Positions 1 through 9,369 of a DNA stretch of 60,000 nucleotides are shown here, in pieces. Positions within the stretch are counted from its first letter, which is position 1, and every line of letters begins with the position of its first letter. The notes under the pieces were generated by a model that ran no database searches, was not told the origin of the DNA, and was given only the letters and a program-made list of their open reading frames with translations. The position numbers were made by a program, and so were the translations under genes. Origin of the DNA: Owenia fusiformis. Taxonomy: Eukaryota > Annelida > Polychaeta > Sabellida > Oweniidae. The DNA lies in NCBI GenBank assembly GCA_903813345.2, contig CAIIXF020000006.1, positions 20,097,936 through 20,157,935 of the forward strand, in the 5' to 3' direction.

Positions 1-429
1 TTCACCTTTCAAACGATTTAATTTTTAATTGATCAAAATATATATCTTGTTGGTACGAAATTCTGCCTGTCCACACTTTTTTGGCATAAATATAAGCGTT
101 AAGTTAGCATTGTTATATTATGACGTCATCACATAGAATCTGTTTGTCTTTTCCAAAATGGTGAATTTAAATATTGTGAAAATTTGAGAAAGATCCGTTA
201 AGAAATGAAAAAGATATCTTCATTTTTCGTTTAAAATTAAAATCATTTTTCTTCAAAATGTTACAGTCCACACCCGGTTTTAGCAAAGAAAGTCGCATAA
301 TACGGCTTGCGTGATTCTCATTTAAAAAGTCCCAAATCAGTTATTTGGAATTCTGATAGGCAAAATATTTCATGGACATACGTGTTCAACTGATGACGAA
401 AAATTATAGAAAAATATGATTTTGCTGTC
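1..429. other. AT-rich stretch, no gene seen
   Basis: No convincing coding segment, RNA gene or repeat was recognised here. It leads into the tandem array that starts at about 430. Confidence 0.5.
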
Positions 430-1019
430 GAGATATTGCGGTTTTAAAAGTAAGTACGCATGTAAAAATGCAGTAAAATGCCGCGATGTACAGTATCTGA
501 CGTCGTATCATATGCAATACACCCAAACGTACAATAAGTATGTGCAATACTATTGGATTGCCAACAATGTCTCGTAGTAGTATTATACTCAAGTTATACA
601 CACTAGTATTGCATCTATATAGAGGCGCAATGTAAATTTATATGCAATACAACCAAACATAATAAGTATATGCAGTGCTATTGGATTTGCCAATGATGTC
701 ATGCAATAATATTATACTCAAGTCATACACACTAGTATTGTACATATATAGAGGCGTAGTGGAAATATATATGCAATACAACAAAACATACAATAATATA
801 TGCATTGCTATTGGATTTGCCAACAATGTCACGCAATAATATTATAGTCAAGTTATTCACACTAGTATTGTTCCTATATAGAGGCGAAATGGAAATATAT
901 ATGCAATACAACCAAACATACAATAAGTACAACCAGACATACAATAAGTACAACCAGACATACAATAAGTATATGCAAATGCAATTGGATTTGCCTACAA
1001 TGCCACGCAATAATATTAT
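430..1019. repeat. Tandem array, left part (about 130-bp units)
   Basis: Units of about 130 bp begin with a CAAGTYATACACACTAGTATTG-like phrase at about 590, 719 and 849, followed by a CTATATAGAGG block, a run of CAACCAAACATACAATAAGT and an ATTGGATTTGCC block. The same array resumes at 5493, so the LTR element at 1020-5488 sits inside it. Near 920-970 a short CAACCAGACATACAATAAGT piece is itself triplicated. Short open frames exist on both strands but look like by-products of the repeat. Confidence 0.85.
1016..1019. repeat. Target site duplication TTAT (left)
   Basis: TTAT abuts the first base of the element at 1020 and is repeated at 5489-5492, just after its last base. Uninterrupted units of the array read AATATTATACTCAAG at this point, so removing the element and one TTAT restores the expected unit. 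Confidence 0.8.
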
Positions 1020-1689
1020 TGAAACAGTTTTTTAAGTTCGAATAAAGTAACATAAAATTCTTAAAGTTAAAGTCCTAAACGTTTATTATTTCATTATCAA
1101 AATCCAATCTTTACATTGAGTTTAGTTTAATCAGTATGTTGTGCCGTAGTAAAAACTGTTCTGATCATGATATTCTGAGATGATAATCAAGAAAAGACCG
1201 AAAGTATGGAAAGTTCCACAGAGAAGATTCCAAAAAGGAGGCAAATAATAATTTCCCATAATTACCAAATAAATGAACCAATAATGAACAAATTAAAGAT
1301 AATGTCATATTAAATCTACTGGACTTCCTAAACTTCCTTTAAATGGAGGCAAATGTTGATTCCCATGAGGAACCAACATTTGGACCAATAGAAAGCCAAG
1401 TAGATTATGTAATACACTAGAATATCCTGAACTAAAAAATCCTCCTTTATGGGAATTGGAACTCTCCTGATAGAAAAGACATAACAATATGAAAAGAGCC
1501 AAGATTTTAATGTTATTTATGAATGATATCACGTATTGAGTGCAAGTGGACTTAAGGAGAATAAAGAATAGAAATGATGTACATCAAATGTATAGAACAA
1601 TAACATATATCTTAAAACCTAAATCAATGTGATATAAAAATGAAGTTGTACCAAAATTTGATGTATATGAAAACCTAAACCCTGTTTCA
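1020..1689 (-). repeat. LTR (downstream LTR in element orientation)
   Basis: This 670-bp repeat is paired with 4819-5488. Because the element points to the minus strand, it is the 3' LTR. A 75-codon minus-strand open frame lies within it (1305-1532) and is repeated exactly in the other LTR; it resembles no protein I recognise. Confidence 0.85.
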
Positions 1690-1702
1690 TTACCCCCAAC
1701 TT
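1690..1702 (-). other. Polypurine-tract-like site
   Basis: On the minus strand the bases next to the LTR read AAGTTGGGGGTAA, a short purine-rich run in the position expected for plus-strand priming. It is not pure purine, so the call rests mainly on position. Confidence 0.5.
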
Positions 1703-3499
1703 AATTAAAAGTGTTTGTCCTCAAACACAAAATATTTGTACAATAAACATTGTCAACTAAAATATTCAATAAAAAAAACAACAATGTTTCATTACCACCA
1801 ACTTTGCAAATACAACAAAGTTTTACAGAGTTTTACTCCATATTATAACTGTTCTTCAAATGCATTAATATTTAATAAAGGTTACTTTTACAATTTTTGT
1901 TTCATTTTTTTCAATGCAAAGGTATGCATGGTATGTTTTCTTAAAGCAGTATATCAGCTGTATAAATGATCATGCATGGTTAAATAGTGATATTTGAAGT
2001 TGTAAAATATAAGGACACCCTGAAACACATGTGTTATTAAAAATTCACAATTGTTTACTATTCCTGTTTACTATGAAATGTATTGTTTACTATTAATTCA
2101 ATTGTTTACTACAATTTCCTGGTTTCACAAATGTCATGTTATCCCTAAGTCAAAGGTTAGTAAAGTAGAACATGTTTATATTATTTAAGAAAGTTGCCAA
2201 GCAACAGGACAGCGGAATAAAAACAATATTTCACCTCTAGCCTCTTATTCCAAACTTGCCATACATATGCATTATGCAAAGTTACATACAAGCAGCCATT
2301 AGAGCGATTCTTCAAATTGAATTCATTGTTAGGTAAGATAATTTTTCTGTATAAAATGTTCTTGCCTAAAGCATTGGCAGGAGATACTTTTAAAACAAAT
2401 TAACATGAAATTCTTCCTTGACTTCACTATAGATCCTTGAGATCACTATAAAATTAACATTATTTGAAACAGATACAAACGCTTGAATTATATTCAGTTT
2501 AGGGATTTGTTACAGAACTTGACCAACTATGGTAAACTGAAAAACTGTCATGTCAAATTAATTGTACTGATAATGGTATTCATCAACTTTCATATTTTCT
2601 AAATGGTTCAGTACTAAATCATTTAGAATAGCCTTTAACCTCCCCCAATATATATACATTCAGATTTAAGTTCACTGTATATATAGCATCCACTGGCTAG
2701 AACAAATAGCATAGAATCATAACCACATAGAATTGGTCGTTGACCTTCAACAAAATACACAACGGCAATTAGAATCTCAATATCTTAAATCAGACCTAAC
2801 TTGACTACAAAAAAATGAATTGAACAACCAGAAAGTAAATGCAATTTACCATGAAAATCAAATTTATCTCAAGGAATAAAATGCATCCAGTATTTTCACT
2901 CAGAAATGTGTGCACCCAATTCCATATGAAAAACACTGTAAAAACCCTATTCCAAGCCCCTAAATTCTCTCACTCATACATGTACTTTCAGTGAATAACC
3001 TTCTACCTGTATAGATTTCATGAAGTTAAATTAATTATTTTCACTGTAGTCAATCAGAGTCTGGTTGTCACTTCTTTCTTACAAGTTGTATTATTTTACA
3101 GTTTTCTTTGGGTGTGATTAGGCGTTGTCTCTAAACACAGGTATCCAATATGGTATAAACTAAAATGGAAAGGCCTCTATGGTCAGTATTTCAATAATCC
3201 ATTCTTCTTCATCGCTCAAGCATAATCCATTATATATCCATAAGGCTTGTTTACATTTGCTATATCCAAGCATTGTATTTTGTCAACATCTTGCAGCAGC
3301 TGACATTTTAATATTCAAGCAATGTGATGCACAATTGGGTAATATGGTTTCTTGTATATCACATTCATTTCACTAAACTTGTATGGTTGCACTTTCTGGG
3401 CATCATGGTGACATCTGGGGAACGATACATCTGTTGCAACATTATCTTCGTATTAAAAGTACATCTTTTGGTTGAGACATGCACTGATACACTATCATG
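1703..3499. other. LTR-element interior, non-coding
   Basis: AT-rich DNA inside the retrotransposon. No polyprotein motif was seen on either strand and the open frames are short. Confidence 0.55.
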
Positions 3500-3990
3500 G
3501 GTAACATGGAACACGGGACGGCTACAACTGCACTCTGGCATTACGGGTTACTTCTCTGGGGCACGGGACATCTACGAATGCACTACCTGGCATTAAAATA
3601 CTTCCCGGGGGTACGAACATCTACGAATGCACTACCTGGCATTAAAATACTTCCCGGGGATACGAACATCTACGAATGCACTACCTGGCATTAAAATACT
3701 TCCCGGGGATACGAACATCTACGAATGCACTACCTGGCATTAAAATACTTCCCAGGGAAACGACATCTACGAATGCACTACCTGGCATTACGATTACTTC
3801 TCTGGGGCACGGAACATCTACGAATGCACTACCTGGCATTACGATTACTTCTCTGGGGCACGGGACATCTACGAATGCACTACCTGGCATTAAAATACTT
3901 CCCGGGGGTACGAACATCAAAGAATGCACTCCCTGGCATTACAGTTAACATCTCCTGGGTATGGGGCGTCTACGAATATAAACTCTGGCA
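3500..3990. repeat. Minisatellite inside the LTR element (49/51-bp units)
   Basis: About ten units are built on CTACGAATGCACTACCTGGC. Two subtypes occur: a 49-bp form continuing ATTAAAATACTTCCCGGGG and a 51-bp form continuing ATTACGATTACTTCTCTGGGG. The first and last units are degenerate. Unit lengths are not multiples of three, so the several overlapping open frames (one of 82 codons on the minus strand) are probably incidental. Confidence 0.9.
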
Positions 3991-4801
3991 TTATAGCTCT
4001 CCCATTTAGTGTATCAGCTCACGATAAGTATGAATGTGCGTCATCCTACATTTTTCATTATCATCACATGTGGCAATTGTTTATATAAGGTTATAATATT
4101 CCTTAAGAGCAGCTTACAAGCGTTTTAAACACTCAGTTTATATACATATTTACAGTGAGAAACAGTTTATATTCAATATCCAATTTCCATGTCCAAATAA
4201 TTTACGTATAGTAATCCATCTTTAAAGATTACTGTCAACGGGCTAATGAGTGCAGCTGACCTAACTGCTGGTGCAAAATTGTCAGAATTTCTAACTCCAA
4301 CTTGATGAATTTTATTTTCATATGCCATTTTCGTAAAAATCATTCTTATTGAAGGTTATGGTGACTTTTGACTTCTTTATAACACAATATCAAAGGGAAA
4401 ACATCGTGACTAATATGCAATATCCATAAACGTTTTGAATGCCATCTTCCCGTAATTTTAAGTGGGGGAAGCATGACTAGATTTTTACTCCATGAACATT
4501 ATGATTGTTAGGTGTCGGTAAACATTCCACTAATAATTTCTAATTCATATGTGATCCAACTATATGTGTGTGTTTTAGCCATAACAATAGTTTACAATTA
4601 AATGCATATAGTTACCTGATGTACTAATCGAACACTATTGATTATCTGATTTATATCCAACAATAATGATAATCCAATTCGAGATGATAATCCAAGTTAA
4701 TTCCAATAGCAATGATAATCCAATATAAATCCAATAGTGATAGAAATCCCAAATTAGTTGAAGTTGAATCCAAATTTAAGTTATGGAAAACTTAATTATA
4801 T
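3991..4801. other. LTR-element interior, non-coding
   Basis: No coding potential was recognised. Near 4640-4740 short runs of AATGATAATCCAA repeat loosely. Confidence 0.5.
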
Positions 4802-4817
4802 CCAGGCAACGGCGCCA
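4802..4817 (-). other. Primer-binding-site-like sequence
   Basis: Read on the minus strand, TGGCGCCGTTGCCTGG starts one base after the end of the LTR at 4819. LTR retrotransposon primer sites usually begin TGG, complementary to the tRNA CCA end. The primer tRNA was not identified. Confidence 0.65.
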
Positions 4818-4818
4818 A

Positions 4819-5488
4819 TGAAACAGTTTTTTAAGTTCGAATAAAGTAACATAAAATTCTTAAAGTTAAAGTCCTAAACGTTTATTATTTCATTATCAAA
4901 ATCCAATCTTTACATTGAGTTTAGTTTAATCAGTATGTTGTGCCGTAGTAAAAACTGTTCTGATCATGATATTCTGAGATGATAATCAAGAAAAGACCGA
5001 AAGTATGGAAAGTTCCACAGAGAAGATTCCAAAAAGGAGGCAAATAATAATTTCCCATAATTACCAAATAAATGAACCAATAATGAACAAATTAAAGATA
5101 ATGTCATATTAAATCTACTGGACTTCCTAAACTTCCTTTAAATGGAGGCAAATGTTGATTCCCATGAGGAACCAACATTTGGACCAATAGAAAGCCAAGT
5201 AGATTATGTAATACACTAGAATATCCTGAACTAAAAAATCCTCCTTTATGGGAATTGGAACTCTCCTGATAGAAAAGACATAACAATATGAAAAGAGCCA
5301 AGATTTTAATGTTATTTATGAATGATATCACGTATTGAGTGCAAGTGGACTTAAGGAGAATAAAGAATAGAAATGATGTACATCAAATGTATAGAACAAT
5401 AACATATATCTTAAAACCTAAATCAATGTGATATAAAAATGAAGTTGTACCAAAATTTGATGTATATGAAAACCTAAACCCTGTTTCA
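4819..5488 (-). repeat. LTR (5' LTR in element orientation)
   Basis: Partner of 1020-1689 with the same length and no difference found by eye. In minus orientation it is the promoter-bearing 5' LTR. No TATA box or polyadenylation site was assigned with confidence. Confidence 0.85.
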
Positions 5489-5492
5489 TTAT

Positions 5493-6800
5493 ACTCAAGT
5501 CATACGCACTAGTATTGTATCTATATAGAGGAAATGGAATGCAATGGAAATATATATGCAAGTCGTACACACTAGTATTGTACCTATATAGAGGTGCAAT
5601 GGAAACATATATGCAACACAACCAAACATACAATAAGTATGTGCAAATGCAATTGGATTTGCCTACCGTGCCACGCAATAATATTATAATCAAGTTATAC
5701 TCACTAGTATTGTACCTATATAGAGGAAATGGAATGCAATGGAAATATATATGCAAGTCGTACACACTAGTATTGTACCTATATAGAGGTGCAATGGAAA
5801 TATATATGCAATACAACCAAACATACAATAAGTATGTGCAAATGCAATTGGATTTGCCTACCGTGCCATGCAATAATATTATACTCAAGTTATACTCACT
5901 AGTATTGTACCTATATAGAGGTGCAATGGAAACATATATGCAACACAACCAAACATACAATAAGTATGTGCAAATGCAATTGGATTTGCCTACCGTGCCA
6001 CGCAATTATATTATAATCAAGTTATACTCACTAGTATTGTACCTATATAGAGGAAATGGAATGCAATGGAAATATATATGCAAGTCGTACACACTAGTAT
6101 TATACCTCTGTAGAGGCACAATGGCAATATATATGCAATACAACCAAACATACAATAAGTACAGTGTATATGCAATGCTATTTGATTTGCCAACAATGCC
6201 ACGCAATGATGTTATACTCAAGTCATACTCACTGGTATTATACCTATGTAAAGGCACATTGTCAATAAATATGCACTACACCTCCACACATACAATAAGT
6301 AAAGGCAATGCCAGTATATTGTCAACAATTGTATGCAATATTATTATACTCAAGATATACACACTAGAATTATACCCAAGTGGAAAGAAAAGATGGCAAT
6401 ATACACTACACTTCCACAAATACGTACACTAACTGTAAGCAACTGCTAGTTTATTTGTCAACAATGGTATGCGATATTATACTTCAGTTAGACCATATTG
6501 ATATTATACCCATATGGGAACACGATGTTAATATATATGCAATACACCCCAAACCATACAATAGGTATATGCAATGTTAGTGTGTTTGTCAACAATGCAA
6601 TGCACTGCATTGATTAAGCAATCGTATAATACTCAAGTTATACACACTGATAGTATATCAAGTGGAAGCATAATGTCAATATATTGTAGTACATCTCGAA
6701 ACAGTACTCACGTTAAACAAACTAGTAATACACCCATAAAGGAGCATAACGGCAATATATATTCACTTTATCCCCATACTTACAACAAGTATGAAGTTAG
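5493..6800. repeat. Tandem array, right part, with higher-order structure
   Basis: Units begin at about 5497, 5560, 5691, 5754, 5886, 6018, 6081, 6212 and 6343, so spacings alternate between about 63 and about 131 bp; a 63+132 pair gives a 195-bp (65-codon) higher-order unit. As 195 and 132 are multiples of three, a 305-codon plus-strand frame (5515-6432) and a 195-codon minus-strand frame (5418-6005) stay open. With no start context, splice pattern or recognisable domain, these are treated as repeat artefacts. Units decay beyond about 6350. Confidence 0.85.
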
Positions 6801-6851
6801 ATGATAATTATTTTAATCATTTATTAGGTGCATATATAATCTTCACACCAA

Positions 6852-7922
6852 ATGGGCTACTTCTTTTCAATCCAACTTGTAATGGTTTTCAATTCTACTA
6901 CTTTCCAGGGCCTGAAAACAGCTCCAAAGTTATGTTTCCTTGCCATTGGAGCAATCGCATTGGTGATTACTGCAACTGTTTATATTTACAAATATTCATC
7001 CTATCGAAAATCTGGCCAAAAAAGTGAGAGGAAGATATCGATGTTTTACCAACCCCTTACGAAAAGACCAGATGGCATAATACACGTCATTCAAAAGGCG
7101 ATGGAAATTTCCAGCACCAGAGGGATTGTGGCAGTGACAGTCGTGAACGATGCATACATCCCGTTGACTTATAGTTGGCTTTGCAACACAGCTAAAATGT
7201 CGGTTCATGATAAGGTCCTCATCATAGCAACCGATGTCGCTGCATGGAAGAAACTTCAGAGTAGGTGGCCGACTGTTGAATCCGTTCTTATACACTTTGA
7301 TGATGAACTGAACGCAAAACTGACTTATAACGAAGTGAGGTACTTAAGGTACATGCTAAAGAGGACAGAGTTATTGCTCCAACTCATCAACAGCGATGTC
7401 GAATTTCTTTTATTTGAGGTAGACGCTGTTTGGTTTTCGTCTCCTTTTCCGTTGCTGAAAAGTCTTCCCCAGTACGACCTCATAGCTGCTCAAATCGCAA
7501 CAACGGATCACTTTGTTGCGGGTAATTTTCTCAATATGCGTCCTTCTGGTGCCATGAGAGCGTTGTACACGACTGTTACGCGTAAGCTTAAAGCAGTACT
7601 TGACGATGTACGGATCCTCCCTGGTTATTCTAAGCTAATTACCAACAAAGAAGTGAATGACCAGACACTTCTTACAGCTGAATTGGAGTCAACAAAAAAT
7701 AGTAGTTTTCAGTTCAAATTATTGGAATTGACTGACGTAGCGGACGGAAAATGGTACGACGAAGACCACAAAAGAGACGTTAAGCCGCCATTGATCATAA
7801 ATAACAACTGGATCATTGGAATTTCGGCAAAAATTGAAAGAGCCAAGAAGTTCGGGCATTGGTTCACGTTCAATAATAATACGTGTAACTGGAAGAGAGT
7901 TACTGCAATCGGACAGCATTAA
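6852..7922 (+). CDS. Nucleotide-diphospho-sugar transferase-like type II membrane protein
   Basis: An uninterrupted 356-residue frame. Residues 1-26 form a short N-terminal tail, about 27-46 are hydrophobic (LCFLAIGAIALVITATVY), and the rest is a soluble domain, the type II layout of Golgi glycosyltransferases. The domain has the feel of the DUF271/nucleotide-diphospho-sugar transferase family (PF03407, GT77-like): a VVTVVNDAY-like first strand at about 93-102, a DVEFLLFEVDAVWF segment at 182-195 with a DxD-like acidic centre at E189-V-D191, and an NNNW motif near the C-terminus. By family, it should transfer a sugar from a nucleotide donor; donor and acceptor are unknown. The ATG at 6852 puts the membrane segment in a normal place; Met11 is an alternative start. 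A 5' non-coding exon cannot be excluded. AATAAA follows at 8020. Confidence 0.75.
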   Translation: MGYFFSIQLVMVFNSTTFQGLKTAPKLCFLAIGAIALVITATVYIYKYSSYRKSGQKSERKISMFYQPLTKRPDGIIHVIQKAMEISSTRGIVAVTVVNDAYIPLTYSWLCNTAKMSVHDKVLIIATDVAAWKKLQSRWPTVESVLIHFDDELNAKLTYNEVRYLRYMLKRTELLLQLINSDVEFLLFEVDAVWFSSPFPLLKSLPQYDLIAAQIATTDHFVAGNFLNMRPSGAMRALYTTVTRKLKAVLDDVRILPGYSKLITNKEVNDQTLLTAELESTKNSSFQFKLLELTDVADGKWYDEDHKRDVKPPLIINNNWIIGISAKIERAKKFGHWFTFNNNTCNWKRVTAIGQH

Positions 7923-8019
7923 ACTCTGGGATCATTTCAGCACACAGAATTAATAATAATCGGGTGGTTATTTCGACAACTATAACCATGGTTAGTAAAC
8001 GGTGCAATTATCCTATTCT

Positions 8020-8025
8020 AATAAA
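8020..8025 (+). terminator. Polyadenylation signal AATAAA
   Basis: A canonical hexamer about 100 bases after the stop codon of the glycosyltransferase-like gene, giving a short 3' UTR. Confidence 0.5.
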
Positions 8026-8324
8026 GACTTCGAAGATCCCAAAATTACTATCACAGTTCCTTAAAAGATTGCTATCAATAACAGAAAGTAAAACTAAACC
8101 AAAACTGATGGTAATGCAGCAAAAGTTAAATCATTAAATATTGTAAATGACAGAAAATGCCCTTTCAGTATACATTGTTATGTGATACAAGGTGGTACGC
8201 AAGCGTGTTTATTGTTGGGTCATCCCTGAATTCTGGAATTTTCCCTCCTCTTGAATGAAGACGAACAAATAAGCGGTCGTTATATGATCACAAGAAATAA
8301 AATATCATTTAAATTCCATGTTAC
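8026..8324. other. Intergenic, no gene seen
   Basis: No coding or RNA feature was recognised between the transferase gene and the short tandem repeat. Confidence 0.4.
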
Positions 8325-8515
8325 GTATATCCAAAATTGAATTTTTAGAGCAACTTTATGACATGCTTCATTTATATTCAAAATTGAATTTCTAGAGCAA
8401 TTTTGTGATATGATTTCGATCATATATTCAAAATTGAATTTCTAGAGCTATTGTAAGATATGATAATGATATATTCAAAATTGAATATCTAGAGCTATTT
8501 TTAAGATATGATGTT
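8325..8515. repeat. Short tandem repeat, about 48-bp period, four units
   Basis: ATTCAAAATTGAATTTCTAGAGC-like segments recur at about 8331, 8380, 8430 and 8474, each followed by a TRWGATATGAT tail. Each unit contains the near-palindrome TTCAAAATTGAA. Confidence 0.75.
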
Positions 8516-8531
8516 GCCCCTTATCATAACG

Positions 8532-8610
8532 TTACCTCCTCGGACCAGTGTTGTCAATGCTGCTTGCGATTAGCCACTCCATCCTTTCCAATTTTCTTAA
8601 AAGGATAGGT
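8532..8610 (-). pseudogene. Relic of a SnoaL-like last exon
   Basis: On the minus strand this resembles the last exon of copies A-C: a KKIGK start and an EWLIASSIDNTGPRR end followed by a stop, against the intact pattern RIGKEWM..GNVDNTGPRE. Between the halves there are about four extra bases, which shift the frame. The normal acceptor and first residues are not recognisable. No matching exons 1-3 lie downstream of copy A, so it is read as the remnant of a fourth cluster member. Confidence 0.55.
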
Positions 8611-9367
8611 ATCGATATGGTGAATTGAATTCAACAATGTTTTTCTCTTAAACCAATTATTGAAAACATTTTGTAAAAATCACAGTCCTTTATGTAATGT
8701 TTACTGATTGACAACAATTTAATGCGAAAATTATTTATTTGTATTTTATATAACTGTTTTTGTTAACATTTTTTGTTTTTAAGTGCAATTGTTTTTTTGT
8801 TCCTTTCTACCATGGCCAATTCTTGAGAATGAAATAAAATGTCAGCTTTCCGAATCCTGTTGGAACAAGATAGCATATACAACATTTTCTTAGACCTTTG
8901 ATGTCCCTCTTTATATCTTTTTGAATGTATGCCGTTTTAGCTTAGAAATTAGATGTTGAAAATATTGTGGTCAGGCTTGATCCATGTTACAAGTATTGTT
9001 AAAAGAAAAATCATTAGAGTTGAAGACCTAACCCTAGAGTTCCTATAAGGGGGTGAGAGGGTAATAAATCCCCCCCCCCTTAAGTGTAACTGATACATAT
9101 TATATAATTGACATCTCTAAAAATTCATTAATTCCAACAGAATATATACAAAATATCATACACTACTTAGGACAGCAAGGTGCATCAACATGGATTCCTT
9201 CCAGCTTTTGACAAGTATAACTAATTGCATGCATTTCAACTAAAACGATGATGTGGAAATTCATACCATAGTACTATCATATCATATCATATCACATTAT
9301 GAAACTTAAATGAACTTAATTTATATTTTCCATACTTGTACATACATTGAACTCATTTGGATTTTAT
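8611..9367. other. Intergenic, no gene seen
   Basis: Contains a C run at about 9070 and a small ATCAT microsatellite at 9270-9292. The part next to copy A (from about 9160) resembles the 3' flank of copy B (from about 13960), showing that the duplication extends past the genes. Confidence 0.5.
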
Positions 9368-9369
9368 TT
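9364..9369 (-). terminator. AATAAA overlapping the stop codon of copy A
   Basis: On the minus strand the gene ends GAATAAATAAAAT, so a polyadenylation hexamer shares bases with the TAA stop. Copy B ends GAATAAAGC in the same way, and copy C has AAATAAACC a few bases later. If used, the 3' UTR would be very short. Confidence 0.4.

Larger units (their letters stand above)
1020..5488 (-). mobile_element. Non-autonomous LTR retrotransposon, complete
   Basis: A 4469-bp element has two 670-bp direct terminal repeats (1020-1689 and 4819-5488) that look identical by eye. Each starts TGAAACAG and ends CTGTTTCA, the usual TG...CA form. It is flanked by a 4-bp duplication, TTAT. A primer-binding-like site next to the repeat at 4819 and a purine-rich tract next to the repeat at 1689 set the orientation as minus. 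The 3.1-kb interior has no gag, protease, reverse transcriptase or integrase frame; its only obvious feature is a minisatellite at 3500-3990. It therefore resembles a LARD- or TRIM-type element mobilised in trans. Identical LTRs suggest a recent insertion or recent gene conversion. Confidence 0.85.

Noticed and set aside
1305-1532. 75-codon minus-strand frame repeated exactly at 5104-5331
   Set aside because: It lies inside the two LTRs; its exact repetition reflects LTR identity and not a gene family.
3324-4009. Several overlapping 65-94-codon frames around the 49/51-bp minisatellite
   Set aside because: They all arise from the same short repeat read in different frames.
5515-6432. 305-codon plus-strand frame in the tandem array
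   Set aside because: It consists only of array units, the opposite strand is open as well, and the frame stays open because the unit length is a multiple of three. No domain or start context supports a gene.
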